22,511 nucleotides of DNA from Campylobacter sp. (GTDB lineage Bacteria > Campylobacterota > Campylobacteria > Campylobacterales > Campylobacteraceae): positions 1-22,511 of the forward strand of contig NZ_JAHHTD010000026.1 of NCBI RefSeq assembly GCF_020024835.1, written 5' to 3'. Positions within the stretch are counted from its first letter, which is position 1, and the number at the start of each line of letters is the position of its first letter. Below the pieces are notes generated by a model, which saw nothing but the letters and a program-made list of their open reading frames with translations, did no database searches and was not told the origin of the DNA. Below, in pieces: positions 1 through 7,526 of the stretch. Both the position numbers and the translations under genes were made by a program.

Positions 1-1
1 G

Positions 2-1333
2 TGGTATCACTATAAATTTAGTAGGATTTTATTTCACTTTGCTAAACCTTTGTGGCATATTTATTTTATTTTACTGCCTTATTTATCTTTTATAATTTCA
101 TTGTATTTTAATAATTATTTATTTTTTTTATTAATATTTTTATTTTGTGCAAGTTATGGAATTTATTTATATAAAAATTTAGATAAGAAATTAGTTTTTA
201 CTGCAAGAGTTAAGCGTTATTTTGTATGTTTATTTTTATTTAGTTTGTCTTTATCAAATTTTTACGTTATAGGATTAGAAGCTTTAATTTGCACATTCTT
301 ATGTAGTTTTTTAATAGAAAAATTAAATCAATTATATTTTATTAAAAAAGCAAAAAAAAATATTGCAACTAATACAGAACTTAAGATTATTTTAATTACA
401 GCAAGTTTTGGTAAAACTAGTATAAAAAATTTTTTATATGAACTTTTAAAAGATCATTATAAGTGTCATAAAACACCAAGAAGTGTTAATACTTTTTTAG
501 GTATCATCAGAGATATTAATGAAAATTTAGATACTACAACTCAAATTTATATCGTTGAAGCTGGAGCTAGAAGGCAAAATGATATTTTAGAAATTACTCA
601 ATTTTTAAATCCTCAATTTTGCATAATCGGAGAAATAGGTTTAGCTCATCTTGAATATTTTAAAACTTATGAAAATATACGACAAACTAAATTAGAAGCA
701 TTAAAATCCAATCGTTTGGAAAAATATTTTTTACATTCTAGTACCTTGTATAAAGATGAATTTTATGATAATTTTTTAAGTGATATTAAAGCAGATTTAA
801 ATGGATTAAAATTTAAAATGAATCTTGATGGAAAAAGTTATGATTTTTATACAACTTTATTAGGAGCTTTTAATGCTTATAATTTGAGCGCTTGCTTAGC
901 TATGGCATATTATTTAAAAATCGATATAAAATATCTTATAAAAAGTGTTTCAAAATTAAAATCAGTAGAGCACCGCTTAGAAATTATTTCTAAAAAACCA
1001 AAATTTATTATTGATGATGGTTTTAATGGAAATTTTAAAGGTATGAGTCAAAGCTATGAGCTTTGTAAATATTATCAAGGTAGAAGAGTTTTGGTAACTC
1101 CTGGTATAATTGAGGTAAATTACGATGAGAATATTAAACTTTGCGATATTATCAACAAATGTTTTGATTTTGTAATCATTACTTCAGAAGTAAATAGCGT
1201 CATCTTAAAAAACAATATTACACTAGAAAATATTGTCTTAAAAGATAAAAATCAATTATTAAAAGTCTTAGCTGAATCCACAAAAGATGGTGATTTGATA
1301 TTATTTTCAAACGATGCTCCAAATTTTATGTAA
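2..1333 (+). CDS. murF: MurF, UDP-MurNAc-tripeptide--D-Ala-D-Ala ligase, membrane-anchored form (5' end outside window)
   Basis: MurF uses ATP to add D-Ala-D-Ala to UDP-MurNAc-tripeptide, the last cytoplasmic step of the peptidoglycan precursor. The reading frame is open to the left edge (codons run from position 2), so the real start is probably upstream and the TTG at 50 is not a convincing start. About 443 residues are visible. The first roughly 110 are hydrophobic, with about four likely membrane segments. The Mur-ligase core follows: an ATP loop TASFGKTS (about 398-421), VEAGARRQNDI, and GEIGLAHLEYFKTYENI, which matches the NIG.AHLE.F motif. The C-terminal domain keeps IDDGFNGNFKGM, the equivalent of the MurF signature DDSYNANP.SM. 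The usual substrate-binding N-terminal MurF domain is not seen; membrane helices occupy its place. The gene converges with flgH, 11 bases away. A CapB/PgsB-type ligase is the alternative, but the DD.FN.N motif favours MurF. Confidence 0.88.
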   Translation, partial: WYHYKFSRILFHFAKPLWHIYFILLPYLSFIISLYFNNYLFFLLIFLFCASYGIYLYKNLDKKLVFTARVKRYFVCLFLFSLSLSNFYVIGLEALICTFLCSFLIEKLNQLYFIKKAKKNIATNTELKIILITASFGKTSIKNFLYELLKDHYKCHKTPRSVNTFLGIIRDINENLDTTTQIYIVEAGARRQNDILEITQFLNPQFCIIGEIGLAHLEYFKTYENIRQTKLEALKSNRLEKYFLHSSTLYKDEFYDNFLSDIKADLNGLKFKMNLDGKSYDFYTTLLGAFNAYNLSACLAMAYYLKIDIKYLIKSVSKLKSVEHRLEIISKKPKFIIDDGFNGNFKGMSQSYELCKYYQGRRVLVTPGIIEVNYDENIKLCDIINKCFDFVIITSEVNSVILKNNITLENIVLKDKNQLLKVLAESTKDGDLILFSNDAPNFM

Positions 1334-1344
1334 AGTTGTTTAGC

Positions 1345-2046
1345 TTAAAAAGGCCAAATAGTTTCCATAAATTTAGTTCCCCAAGGTTTGCGTGTAGATT
1401 TATCTATATCACCTTCAGTTTTATAAAGGATTTTTGCATCTGCTATGTATTTGCTATCTATCATATTATCTTGAGAGATATCATAAGGTCTAATAACCCC
1501 ACTTAGTTGGATAATCTGTTTTTCACCATTAATCAAAAGCTCTCTACTTCCTTCTATGAAATAATTTCCATTAGCTAATACTTTGATAACTCTAGCTGAA
1601 ACTGTTGTTTGAAAATTTTCACTTCTTGTTTGAGAACCCGTCCCTTGATATTGCGAATTACTAGTCGTAGTGTAACCTAAATTTGCATAATCATTAAATA
1701 AATCTCTAGCTTTGCTAAGTCCAACTCCTGTTGAAATTTGGCCGCCACCTAAATTAACATTATTGTTTTTGCTAGTAGCTTTTGAACCTTGAGAATTTTG
1801 TGTGGCATTTTCTTTGATAATCACCGTAACAAGATCATTAACATTCATAGCTTTTTTATCTGAAAATAAAGGATTATCACCTTTTCCAAAAAGTGATCCA
1901 GGATTATTTTGAATGTTATTATTTTGTTTTGGGGCAAGTTCTTCTACATACGCTGGTGGCTTCATATTAATATGAGGATCTACTGCGGCACTACATCCAA
2001 TCATTACTAAAGGTAACACAGATAGAGTAATATTCTTAAATTTCAT
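1345..2046 (-). CDS. flgH: Flagellar L-ring protein FlgH (outer-membrane lipoprotein)
   Basis: FlgH forms the L ring in the outer membrane around the flagellar rod. The 233-residue length is normal for the family. The N-terminus is a lipoprotein signal: a short basic and hydrophobic stretch ends in MIGC, so Cys18 would be lipidated. Family segments follow: GSLFGKGDNPLFSDKKAMNVNDLVTVII (residues roughly 50-80), a Ser/Asn/Gly-rich middle, then VSARVIKVLANGNYFIEGSRELLINGEKQ and SGVIRPYDI, which are hallmark FlgH stretches. The start ATG has an AAGG ribosome site 9 bases upstream. It is a lone flagellar gene here, between murF and pta. I see no sigma-54 (GG-N10-GC) signature upstream; a sigma-70 -10 box fits better. 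Confidence 0.96.
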   Translation of the reverse strand: MKFKNITLSVLPLVMIGCSAAVDPHINMKPPAYVEELAPKQNNNIQNNPGSLFGKGDNPLFSDKKAMNVNDLVTVIIKENATQNSQGSKATSKNNNVNLGGGQISTGVGLSKARDLFNDYANLGYTTTSNSQYQGTGSQTRSENFQTTVSARVIKVLANGNYFIEGSRELLINGEKQIIQLSGVIRPYDISQDNMIDSKYIADAKILYKTEGDIDKSTRKPWGTKFMETIWPF

Positions 2047-2078
2047 AAATTATAACCTTATCTTAGTGTGATGAATTC

Positions 2079-2084
2079 TAAAAT
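2079..2084 (+). promoter_or_regulatory. Candidate -10 box for pta-ackA
   Basis: TAAAAT lies about 46 bases upstream of the pta ATG. It nearly abuts the flgH -10 box on the other strand, making a compact back-to-back arrangement. No clear -35 is visible, which is usual for Campylobacter sigma-70 promoters. TATATT at 2089-2094 is an alternative. Confidence 0.35.
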
Positions 2085-2085
2085 C

Positions 2086-2091
2086 ATTATA
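2086..2091 (-). promoter_or_regulatory. Candidate -10 box for flgH
   Basis: A perfect TATAAT on the minus strand, about 40 bases upstream of the flgH ATG, predicts a leader of roughly 30 bases. This is inferred from consensus match only. Confidence 0.45.
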
Positions 2092-2130
2092 TTACAAAAA
2101 AATGATTAATTTTGCTAAAAAAGGAAAAAA

Positions 2131-3588
2131 ATGCTTTCAGCTTTTATTTTGAGTTTTGATGAAAAATTAATTTCTCATCAAATAAAACAAGCAAATACTA
2201 AAATTATGTTTTATTTTCCAGTTTTAAATGAAGAAATAAAATGTAAATTAGAAAAAGTATGTTTAGAATGCGGTATAAAATTTGAATATTCTTATAGTTT
2301 TAATAATGAAAACTATAAAATTCCAATGATTGATAATTCAAATAATTTTTTTAAAAAAATTATCGAAGATTTTGAGATTAATTGTTTAAATGGTTATTTT
2401 GTAATAGCAATTGGAGTAGATGATTATGGGTTAATGGGTGATTTAAATTTAAACATTATGTTAGCTAAAGAATTAAATTCTCCTTTATATGCAATGGCAG
2501 GTAAAGATTATGAAATTTTGAATTTTTTATTAAAGCAAAAATTGGATCATTTTGTTTTGTTAAAAAATGATGAAAAATTTTCTTTAGCACCTTCTTATAC
2601 TTATAAAACTCAAGCAAGATTTTCTTATGAACTTTTTAAAAAAGCTAAATTAAGTAAAAAAACTATAGTTTTACCTGAAAGTTTTGATGAGAGAATTTTA
2701 AAAGCAAGTGAATTTTTAATACAGCATGATTTAGCTGATTTAATTTTACTTGGAGATAGTAATGAAATATTATCAAGAGCTAGTGCGTTAAATATTAAAT
2801 TAGATGGTGTTCATATTATAAATCCTAAAAATTCTCAATACAATGAAGAGTTTGAAGATATTTTATATGAGACAAGAAAAGCAAAAGGTATGACTAAAGA
2901 AAAAGCTAAAGAATTAGTTTGTGATATTACATATTTTGCAACGCTACTAGTTTATACTAATAAAGCCCATGCTATGGTGAGCGGAGCTAGTACTACAACT
3001 GCTGAAACTATACGTCCTGCTTTGCAGCTTATTAAAACTAAAGAAGGAATAAGCTCAGTTTCAGGTGTATTTTTTATGTCTTTAGAAGATCAAGTTTTTG
3101 TTTTTGCTGATTGTGCTGTTATGCCAAATCCTACTTCTGAACAACTTGCTGAAATTGCATATATTAGTGCAAATAGTGCAAAAGCTTTTGGAATAGAACC
3201 AAAGGTAGCTTTGCTTTCATATTCAAGTGGAGATAGTGGGAGTGGGGCAAGTGTTGATATAGTGAAAGAAGCAGTAAAAATTGCTCAAAATAAATATCCG
3301 CAATTTTCAATTGATGGACCTATACAATTTGATGCTGCAATAGATCCATTAACTGCAAAAGCTAAAATGCCAAATTCTAAGGTGGCAGGAAGTGCTAATG
3401 TATTTATATTTCCAGATTTAAATGCGGCAAATATATGTTACAAAGCAGTGCAAAGAACAGCAAAATCTTTAGCTATAGGACCAATTTTACAAGGTTTAAA
3501 AAAGCCTATTAATGATTTAAGTAGAGGTTGTTTGGTTGAAGATATTATTAACACTGTTGTATTAAGTGCAATACAAGCACAAGAATAA
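2131..3588 (+). CDS. pta: Phosphate acetyltransferase
   Basis: Pta interconverts acetyl-CoA and acetyl phosphate, working with AckA immediately downstream. The catalytic PTA/PTB domain covers roughly residues 162-480 and shows family motifs: IVLPESFDERIL (179-190), VSGASTTTAETIRPALQLIK (283-302), SGDSGSGASVDIVKEA (about 366-381), GPIQFDAAIDP (396-406) and SKVAGSANVFIFPDLNAAN (416-434). The first ~160 residues look like a shrunken BioD-like regulatory domain (compare AIGVDDYGLMGDLNLNIMLA) but have no P-loop. The total of 485 residues lies between minimal Pta (~330) and enterobacterial Pta (~714). The start ATG has an AAAGGAAA ribosome site just upstream, and ackA begins 8 bases after the stop, so the two form an operon. 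Confidence 0.96.
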   Translation: MLSAFILSFDEKLISHQIKQANTKIMFYFPVLNEEIKCKLEKVCLECGIKFEYSYSFNNENYKIPMIDNSNNFFKKIIEDFEINCLNGYFVIAIGVDDYGLMGDLNLNIMLAKELNSPLYAMAGKDYEILNFLLKQKLDHFVLLKNDEKFSLAPSYTYKTQARFSYELFKKAKLSKKTIVLPESFDERILKASEFLIQHDLADLILLGDSNEILSRASALNIKLDGVHIINPKNSQYNEEFEDILYETRKAKGMTKEKAKELVCDITYFATLLVYTNKAHAMVSGASTTTAETIRPALQLIKTKEGISSVSGVFFMSLEDQVFVFADCAVMPNPTSEQLAEIAYISANSAKAFGIEPKVALLSYSSGDSGSGASVDIVKEAVKIAQNKYPQFSIDGPIQFDAAIDPLTAKAKMPNSKVAGSANVFIFPDLNAANICYKAVQRTAKSLAIGPILQGLKKPINDLSRGCLVEDIINTVVLSAIQAQE

Positions 3589-3596
3589 GGAGAAAA

Positions 3597-4781
3597 ATGA
3601 AGATTTTAGTTTTAAATTCAGGTTCATCTTCAATTAAGTTTAAACTTTTTGATGATAATAAAGCGATTGCTTCTGGTTTAGTTGAAAAAATAGGTGAGCA
3701 AAAATCAAAAATTGAGTTAAAGAATCTTAAGACTTTAACAAAAATTCAAAAAGAGTTGCCGATTAAAGATCATGAGTATGGAATGAAACTTGTAAATGAT
3801 TTGTTTGCTGAAAGTGGAATTTTACATGATTTAAATGAGCTTGATGGTTGCGGACATAGGATAGTTCATGGTGGTCCAAATTTGACTCAACATTGTTTAG
3901 TTGATGATAATGTTTTAAAAGAAATTGAAGAAATTTCTTATATGGCTCCTTTGCACAATATTGCACATTTAATTGGAATTAAAACTATGATGAATACAGC
4001 TAAAGATGTTCCAAATGTAACTATTTTTGATACATCTTTTCATCAGAGTATGCCAGATTATGCATATATGTATGCGTTACCTTATGAGTATTATGAAAAA
4101 CATAAAGTAAGAAAATATGGATTTCACGGCACTTCACATTCTTATGTGAGTAAAGAGGCTTCAAAAATATTAAATAAAGATATTAATTCTTTCAATGCAA
4201 TTAGTGCCCACCTTGGAAATGGAGCTAGTGTTTGTGCTATAGAAAATGGCAAGTGTGTGGATACTTCTATGGGATTTACTCCATTAGAAGGGTTGGTTAT
4301 GGGAACTAGATGTGGTGATATTGATCCTGCATTATTACCTTTTTTAGCCAATAGACTAAATATAGATATTAAAGAATTAGACACCATTATGAATAAAAAA
4401 AGTGGTGTATGTGGAATTTGTGGTTTTAATGATTTTAGAGATATAGATGCGCAAATAGAACTAGGTAATGATAAGGCAAGATTAGCTTTTGATATGTTTT
4501 GCTATAGATTGGTTAAATATATAGGTTCTTATTATGCGGTATTACCACGAGTAGATGCTTTGATTTTTACTGCTGGTATAGGAGAAAACGACTATAAAGT
4601 AAGACAAAGCATATGTCAAAAACTTGAACACTTAGGTTTTATGATTGATATAAATCTTAATAAAGAATCAAGAAGTGGAATTATTAGCAAAAAGGAATCT
4701 AAAATAGATATATTGATTGTTCCTACAGATGAAGAATTAGAAATCGCAAAGATTACATCAGATATTTTAAGAAAGCTTTGA
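3597..4781 (+). CDS. ackA: Acetate kinase
   Basis: AckA converts acetyl phosphate plus ADP to acetate plus ATP (reversibly), completing the Pta-AckA pathway. The 394-residue length is typical. Visible motifs are LVLNSGSSSIKF (residues 4-15, with Asn7 binding phosphate), GHRIVHGG (86-93), FDTSFHQSMP (144-153, with Asp145 as the likely catalytic Asp), YGFHGTSH (174-181), AHLGNGAS (204-211), GTRCGDID (236-243) and TAGIGEN near the C-terminus. An AGGAGAAAA ribosome site lies between the pta stop and the ATG, so the pair is probably co-transcribed. The stop codon lies inside the left arm of a 15-bp hairpin terminator. Confidence 0.98.
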   Translation: MKILVLNSGSSSIKFKLFDDNKAIASGLVEKIGEQKSKIELKNLKTLTKIQKELPIKDHEYGMKLVNDLFAESGILHDLNELDGCGHRIVHGGPNLTQHCLVDDNVLKEIEEISYMAPLHNIAHLIGIKTMMNTAKDVPNVTIFDTSFHQSMPDYAYMYALPYEYYEKHKVRKYGFHGTSHSYVSKEASKILNKDINSFNAISAHLGNGASVCAIENGKCVDTSMGFTPLEGLVMGTRCGDIDPALLPFLANRLNIDIKELDTIMNKKSGVCGICGFNDFRDIDAQIELGNDKARLAFDMFCYRLVKYIGSYYAVLPRVDALIFTAGIGENDYKVRQSICQKLEHLGFMIDINLNKESRSGIISKKESKIDILIVPTDEELEIAKITSDILRKL

Positions 4782-4802
4782 GTTTTAAAAACTCAAAGCT
4801 TT
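4772..4802. terminator. Bidirectional intrinsic terminator between ackA and metQ
   Basis: A perfect 15-bp inverted repeat pairs positions 4772-4786 with 4788-4802, core AAGCTTTGAG / CTCAAAGCTT. A T run flanks the right side, and A/T-rich sequence on the left gives U-rich RNA on the other strand. The left arm contains the ackA stop codon, and metQ converges with its stop at 4811-4813. The hairpin can serve both genes. Confidence 0.85.
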
Positions 4803-4810
4803 TTAAAAGT

Positions 4811-5581
4811 TTAAAAAGCTGGTAATACAGATCCGTTGTATTTTTGTTTTATAAAATCTTTTATTTTTTGACTTTGAATAGCTTCAACTAAAACTTTAAC
4901 CTTTGCATCGTTTTCGTATCCTTCTTTTACAACGAGTATATTTACATAAGGGCTTTGATTATCTTCTATTAATATACTATCTTTAGCAGGATTTAAATTT
5001 GCTGATAAGGCGTAATTTGAGTTGATAATTGCAAAATCAACATCATCTAAAGCTCTTGGAAGTTGAGCCGCTTTTAATTCTATAAATTTGATATTTTTTG
5101 GATTATCTATGATATCAATTGGAGTTTTTAAGGCACTATTTTTGAATTTAACTAATCCCTCTTTTTCAATAATATCTAACGCTCTGCTTTCATTAGTTGG
5201 ATCGTTTGGAATAGCAATTGTAGCTCCATTTTTCAACTCACTAATACTTTTAAATTTTTTAGAATAAACGGCCATTGGTTCAATATGAACTCCTGCAACT
5301 TTTACTAGCTTAGTCCCTTTGTTTTTATTAAATTCCTCTAAATAAGGTGTATGTTGGAAAAAATTAACATCAATTTCACCATTATCAACTGCTAGATTTG
5401 GTAAAATATAATCAGTAAATTCTTTAATTTCTAACTTATAGCCTTTTTGCTCTAAATCAGGTTTGATTTGTTCTAAAATTTGTGTATGAGGTACTGGACT
5501 AGCAGCTATTGTGATTATCTCATTAGCAAATAAACTTGCACCTAAGAATGCACTAATAGCAAGAAATTTTAATAACTTCAT
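4811..5581 (-). CDS. metQ: Methionine ABC transporter substrate-binding protein (NlpA/MetQ family), apparently not lipidated
   Basis: MetQ captures methionine in the periplasm and delivers it to MetNI. The 256-residue protein has a signal peptide (a hydrophobic stretch ending in SLFA-NE near residues 17-21), then family segments: ITIAASPVPHTQILEQIKP, DYILPNLAVDNGEIDVNFFQHTPYLEEF and GVHIEPMAVYSKK. Later stretches include AIPNDPTNESRALDII, ELKAAQLPRALDDVDFAIIN and SPYVNILVV. Classical MetQ proteins carry a lipobox Cys; here there is no cysteine anywhere, so cleavage by signal peptidase I and a soluble periplasmic form are likely. It has its own -10 box and a very strong AAAGGAG site 6 bases before the ATG. 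A glycosyltransferase gene separates it from metI. Methionine specificity is inferred from metNI; other NlpA ligands are possible. Confidence 0.9.
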   Translation of the reverse strand: MKLLKFLAISAFLGASLFANEIITIAASPVPHTQILEQIKPDLEQKGYKLEIKEFTDYILPNLAVDNGEIDVNFFQHTPYLEEFNKNKGTKLVKVAGVHIEPMAVYSKKFKSISELKNGATIAIPNDPTNESRALDIIEKEGLVKFKNSALKTPIDIIDNPKNIKFIELKAAQLPRALDDVDFAIINSNYALSANLNPAKDSILIEDNQSPYVNILVVKEGYENDAKVKVLVEAIQSQKIKDFIKQKYNGSVLPAF

Positions 5582-5587
5582 TTTAAA

Positions 5588-5618
5588 CTCCTTTAAAAAA
5601 ATAAGATTTTTGATTATA
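5588..5618 (-). promoter_or_regulatory. metQ promoter (-10) and strong Shine-Dalgarno
   Basis: On the minus strand a perfect TATAAT (5613-5618) lies upstream of AAAGGAG (5588-5594), which is 6 bases from the metQ ATG. This suggests independent and strong expression of the binding protein relative to the rest of the minus-strand run. Confidence 0.55.
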
Positions 5619-5644
5619 TTGTAGAAATATTAATAAGATGAAGT

Positions 5645-6856
5645 TTATTTTTGTCTATTTTTATAATCTTTAAATATTTTTTTTAATTGTCTTATAAATA
5701 TAAAGTATCCACCTTTACGCCAGTTTTTTTGTGCGTAAATGAGTCGTTTGCCAATTTTATATGAATATGATTGTTTATTTTTTAAACCTTCTGAATGATA
5801 ATCTTCATAATGCTTTAGAGGTGGTAGTTTTAGATGAGGATTTGTTTTTAAATCTTTTTGAAATTTTTTTGCTAATGTTTTGTGCTGATAATATATTTGA
5901 AATAAGGTATATGGAAGAATAAACAACTTTTTTTTGTGTTTTGCAGCTTCTATAAAAGCATAACCAAGTTTATAAGAAAGATGATATTTAATTCTGTGTC
6001 TAGATTGTTTTATATTGGTTATAAAACTTTCATTATATTTACTTCCTCCAAGTTTTAGCCATTGTTCGTAATATTTTTGCCATTGTGGCCAAGTTTTATT
6101 ACAAAGTAAGTCATTCCAAAATCTATTATTAGTGCCACTTGCATGAACTATAGAAGCATTTTGCATAATATTAGTAAGATAATGAGTGCTTCCTGTATAT
6201 TTATCTTTTAAGTCTTTTACTTTTAAGTTGTATTTTAAAACCATTAAAGAAAAAACACCTTGATCTTGTAAATTACAACTATTGCGTGATAGATAAGAAT
6301 AAATAAAATCATAATATTTTAAAGGTTTTTTTATATTATCTGTAAAAACTAAAATTCCTGTTTGGTATGCGTATTTATCTTGATGACTTTTTTCTAATGG
6401 TAAAGCTACATTAAGTAAAGTTTTTCCTAATCTTGCCCCAAAATGATAATCTTGCTCTTTAAGCTTATATAATTCACTAATATCTTTTAAAAGTAAAATA
6501 TCAAAATCAAGATAAATAATACATTGGCATTCATGTAAAAATTTAAAAGCTTCAAATCTAGCAAAAGCCATATGTGTCCATCTTTTGATAAAAGATAGAT
6601 TGGATATATCTTTTTGTTCAACTTGATTTTTTATTGCTTTTGCAAAATCTTCTTGTGTAAATAATATAAATTTGATTTGTTTGTTTTGAACGATGTTTTC
6701 CATAATTTTTTGCTCATCAAAAGAAAAGCCATCGTGAAATATATAAAATATATCTATTTTTTCACTCATTAAATCCATAAGATTAATAAGTAAAGTGCCT
6801 ATTGTAAAGCTTGAATTTTTTGTAGCAGCTAATAAAACACCTAGTTTATATTTCAT
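5645..6856 (-). CDS. Family 8 glycosyltransferase with C-terminal extension
   Basis: A putative sugar transferase of the GT8 (LgtC/WaaJ-like) type, acceptor unknown. The N-terminal ~250 residues form the catalytic domain: an opening strand YKLGVLLAATKNSSF, the metal-binding DxD in YLDFDILLLKDI (DFD at 117-119), YQTGILVF (164-171), LQDQGVFS (196-203) and VHASGTNNRFW (237-247, in place of the GT8 HxxGxxKPW). After residue ~290 there is a basic region with two related modules, LSYKLGYAFIEAAK (293-306) and YSYKIGKRLIYAQKNW (364-379), a type I associate with Campylobacter surface-sugar transferases. The start lies 4 bases after the metI stop with only a weak ribosome site, so it is probably translated from the met transcript. 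No homopolymeric G tract for phase variation is seen. A role in lipooligosaccharide or another surface glycan is inference. Confidence 0.8.
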   Translation of the reverse strand: MKYKLGVLLAATKNSSFTIGTLLINLMDLMSEKIDIFYIFHDGFSFDEQKIMENIVQNKQIKFILFTQEDFAKAIKNQVEQKDISNLSFIKRWTHMAFARFEAFKFLHECQCIIYLDFDILLLKDISELYKLKEQDYHFGARLGKTLLNVALPLEKSHQDKYAYQTGILVFTDNIKKPLKYYDFIYSYLSRNSCNLQDQGVFSLMVLKYNLKVKDLKDKYTGSTHYLTNIMQNASIVHASGTNNRFWNDLLCNKTWPQWQKYYEQWLKLGGSKYNESFITNIKQSRHRIKYHLSYKLGYAFIEAAKHKKKLFILPYTLFQIYYQHKTLAKKFQKDLKTNPHLKLPPLKHYEDYHSEGLKNKQSYSYKIGKRLIYAQKNWRKGGYFIFIRQLKKIFKDYKNRQK

Positions 6857-6860
6857 AAGA

Positions 6861-7526
6861 TTATCTTTTTGTAATTTTGTAAAGTAAATTTCCCACTAAT
6901 TGTATAACTTGGACTAAGATAATTAAAATTACAACCGTTTGAATCATTATTTGCGTATCAAATCTTTCATAACCATAACGTATAGCCACATCGCCTAAAC
7001 CGCCTCCACCAACCGTGCCAGCCATAGCAGAAAAACCTACTACTACTATTAAAATCATTGTTGAACCATTGATGATACTAGGTAGTGCTTCATTTAACAT
7101 AACTTTAAAAATTATTTGTATTTTGCTTGCACCATAAGATTTTGCTGCTTCTATAATACCAGGATCAATTTCTTTAAATGCACTTTCTATCATTTTAGCT
7201 AAATATGGTGCAATGCCTATGGTTAATGGAACTATTATAGCAGTTGTCCCAATACTTATACCTACAATATATTTAGTAAGAGGACTTAAAATTATAATTA
7301 AAATTAAAAAAGGAAATGATCTTAAAATATTAACTATAAAGTCAAGTATGCTATAAATACTTTTATTTTCATATAAACCACCTTTATCTGTAGTTGTTAA
7401 AATAATAGCAGGAATGATGGCAATTAAAAAAGCTAAAAATGTTGAAACAAAACTCATATATAAAGTCTCAAGTAAAGCTGGATAAAGTATATTGTTAAAA
7501 TTGTTTAAAATAATTTCTAAATTCAT
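6861..7526 (-). CDS. metI: Methionine ABC transporter permease MetI
   Basis: MetI is the inner-membrane permease of the MetNIQ importer. About five or six hydrophobic helices are visible. The cytoplasmic EAA-type loop, EAAKSYGASKIQIIFKVMLNEALP, contacts the ATPase, and the C-terminal region includes GGGGLGDVAIRYGYERF, common in MetI. I chose the ATG at 7524-7526, which overlaps the metN stop as ATGA and has GGGAG just upstream. A TTG four codons earlier (7538) would keep the frame but lies upstream of most of that ribosome site. The resulting 221 residues match the family. Confidence 0.94.
   Translation of the reverse strand: MNLEIILNNFNNILYPALLETLYMSFVSTFLAFLIAIIPAIILTTTDKGGLYENKSIYSILDFIVNILRSFPFLILIIILSPLTKYIVGISIGTTAIIVPLTIGIAPYLAKMIESAFKEIDPGIIEAAKSYGASKIQIIFKVMLNEALPSIINGSTMILIVVVGFSAMAGTVGGGGLGDVAIRYGYERFDTQIMIQTVVILIILVQVIQLVGNLLYKITKR

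Noticed and set aside
3763..4387. Open frames on the minus strand opposite ackA (3763-3966 and 4142-4387)
   Set aside because: They lie wholly inside a well-supported gene, have no recognisable domains and no ribosome sites; they are shadows of the A/T-rich codon pattern.
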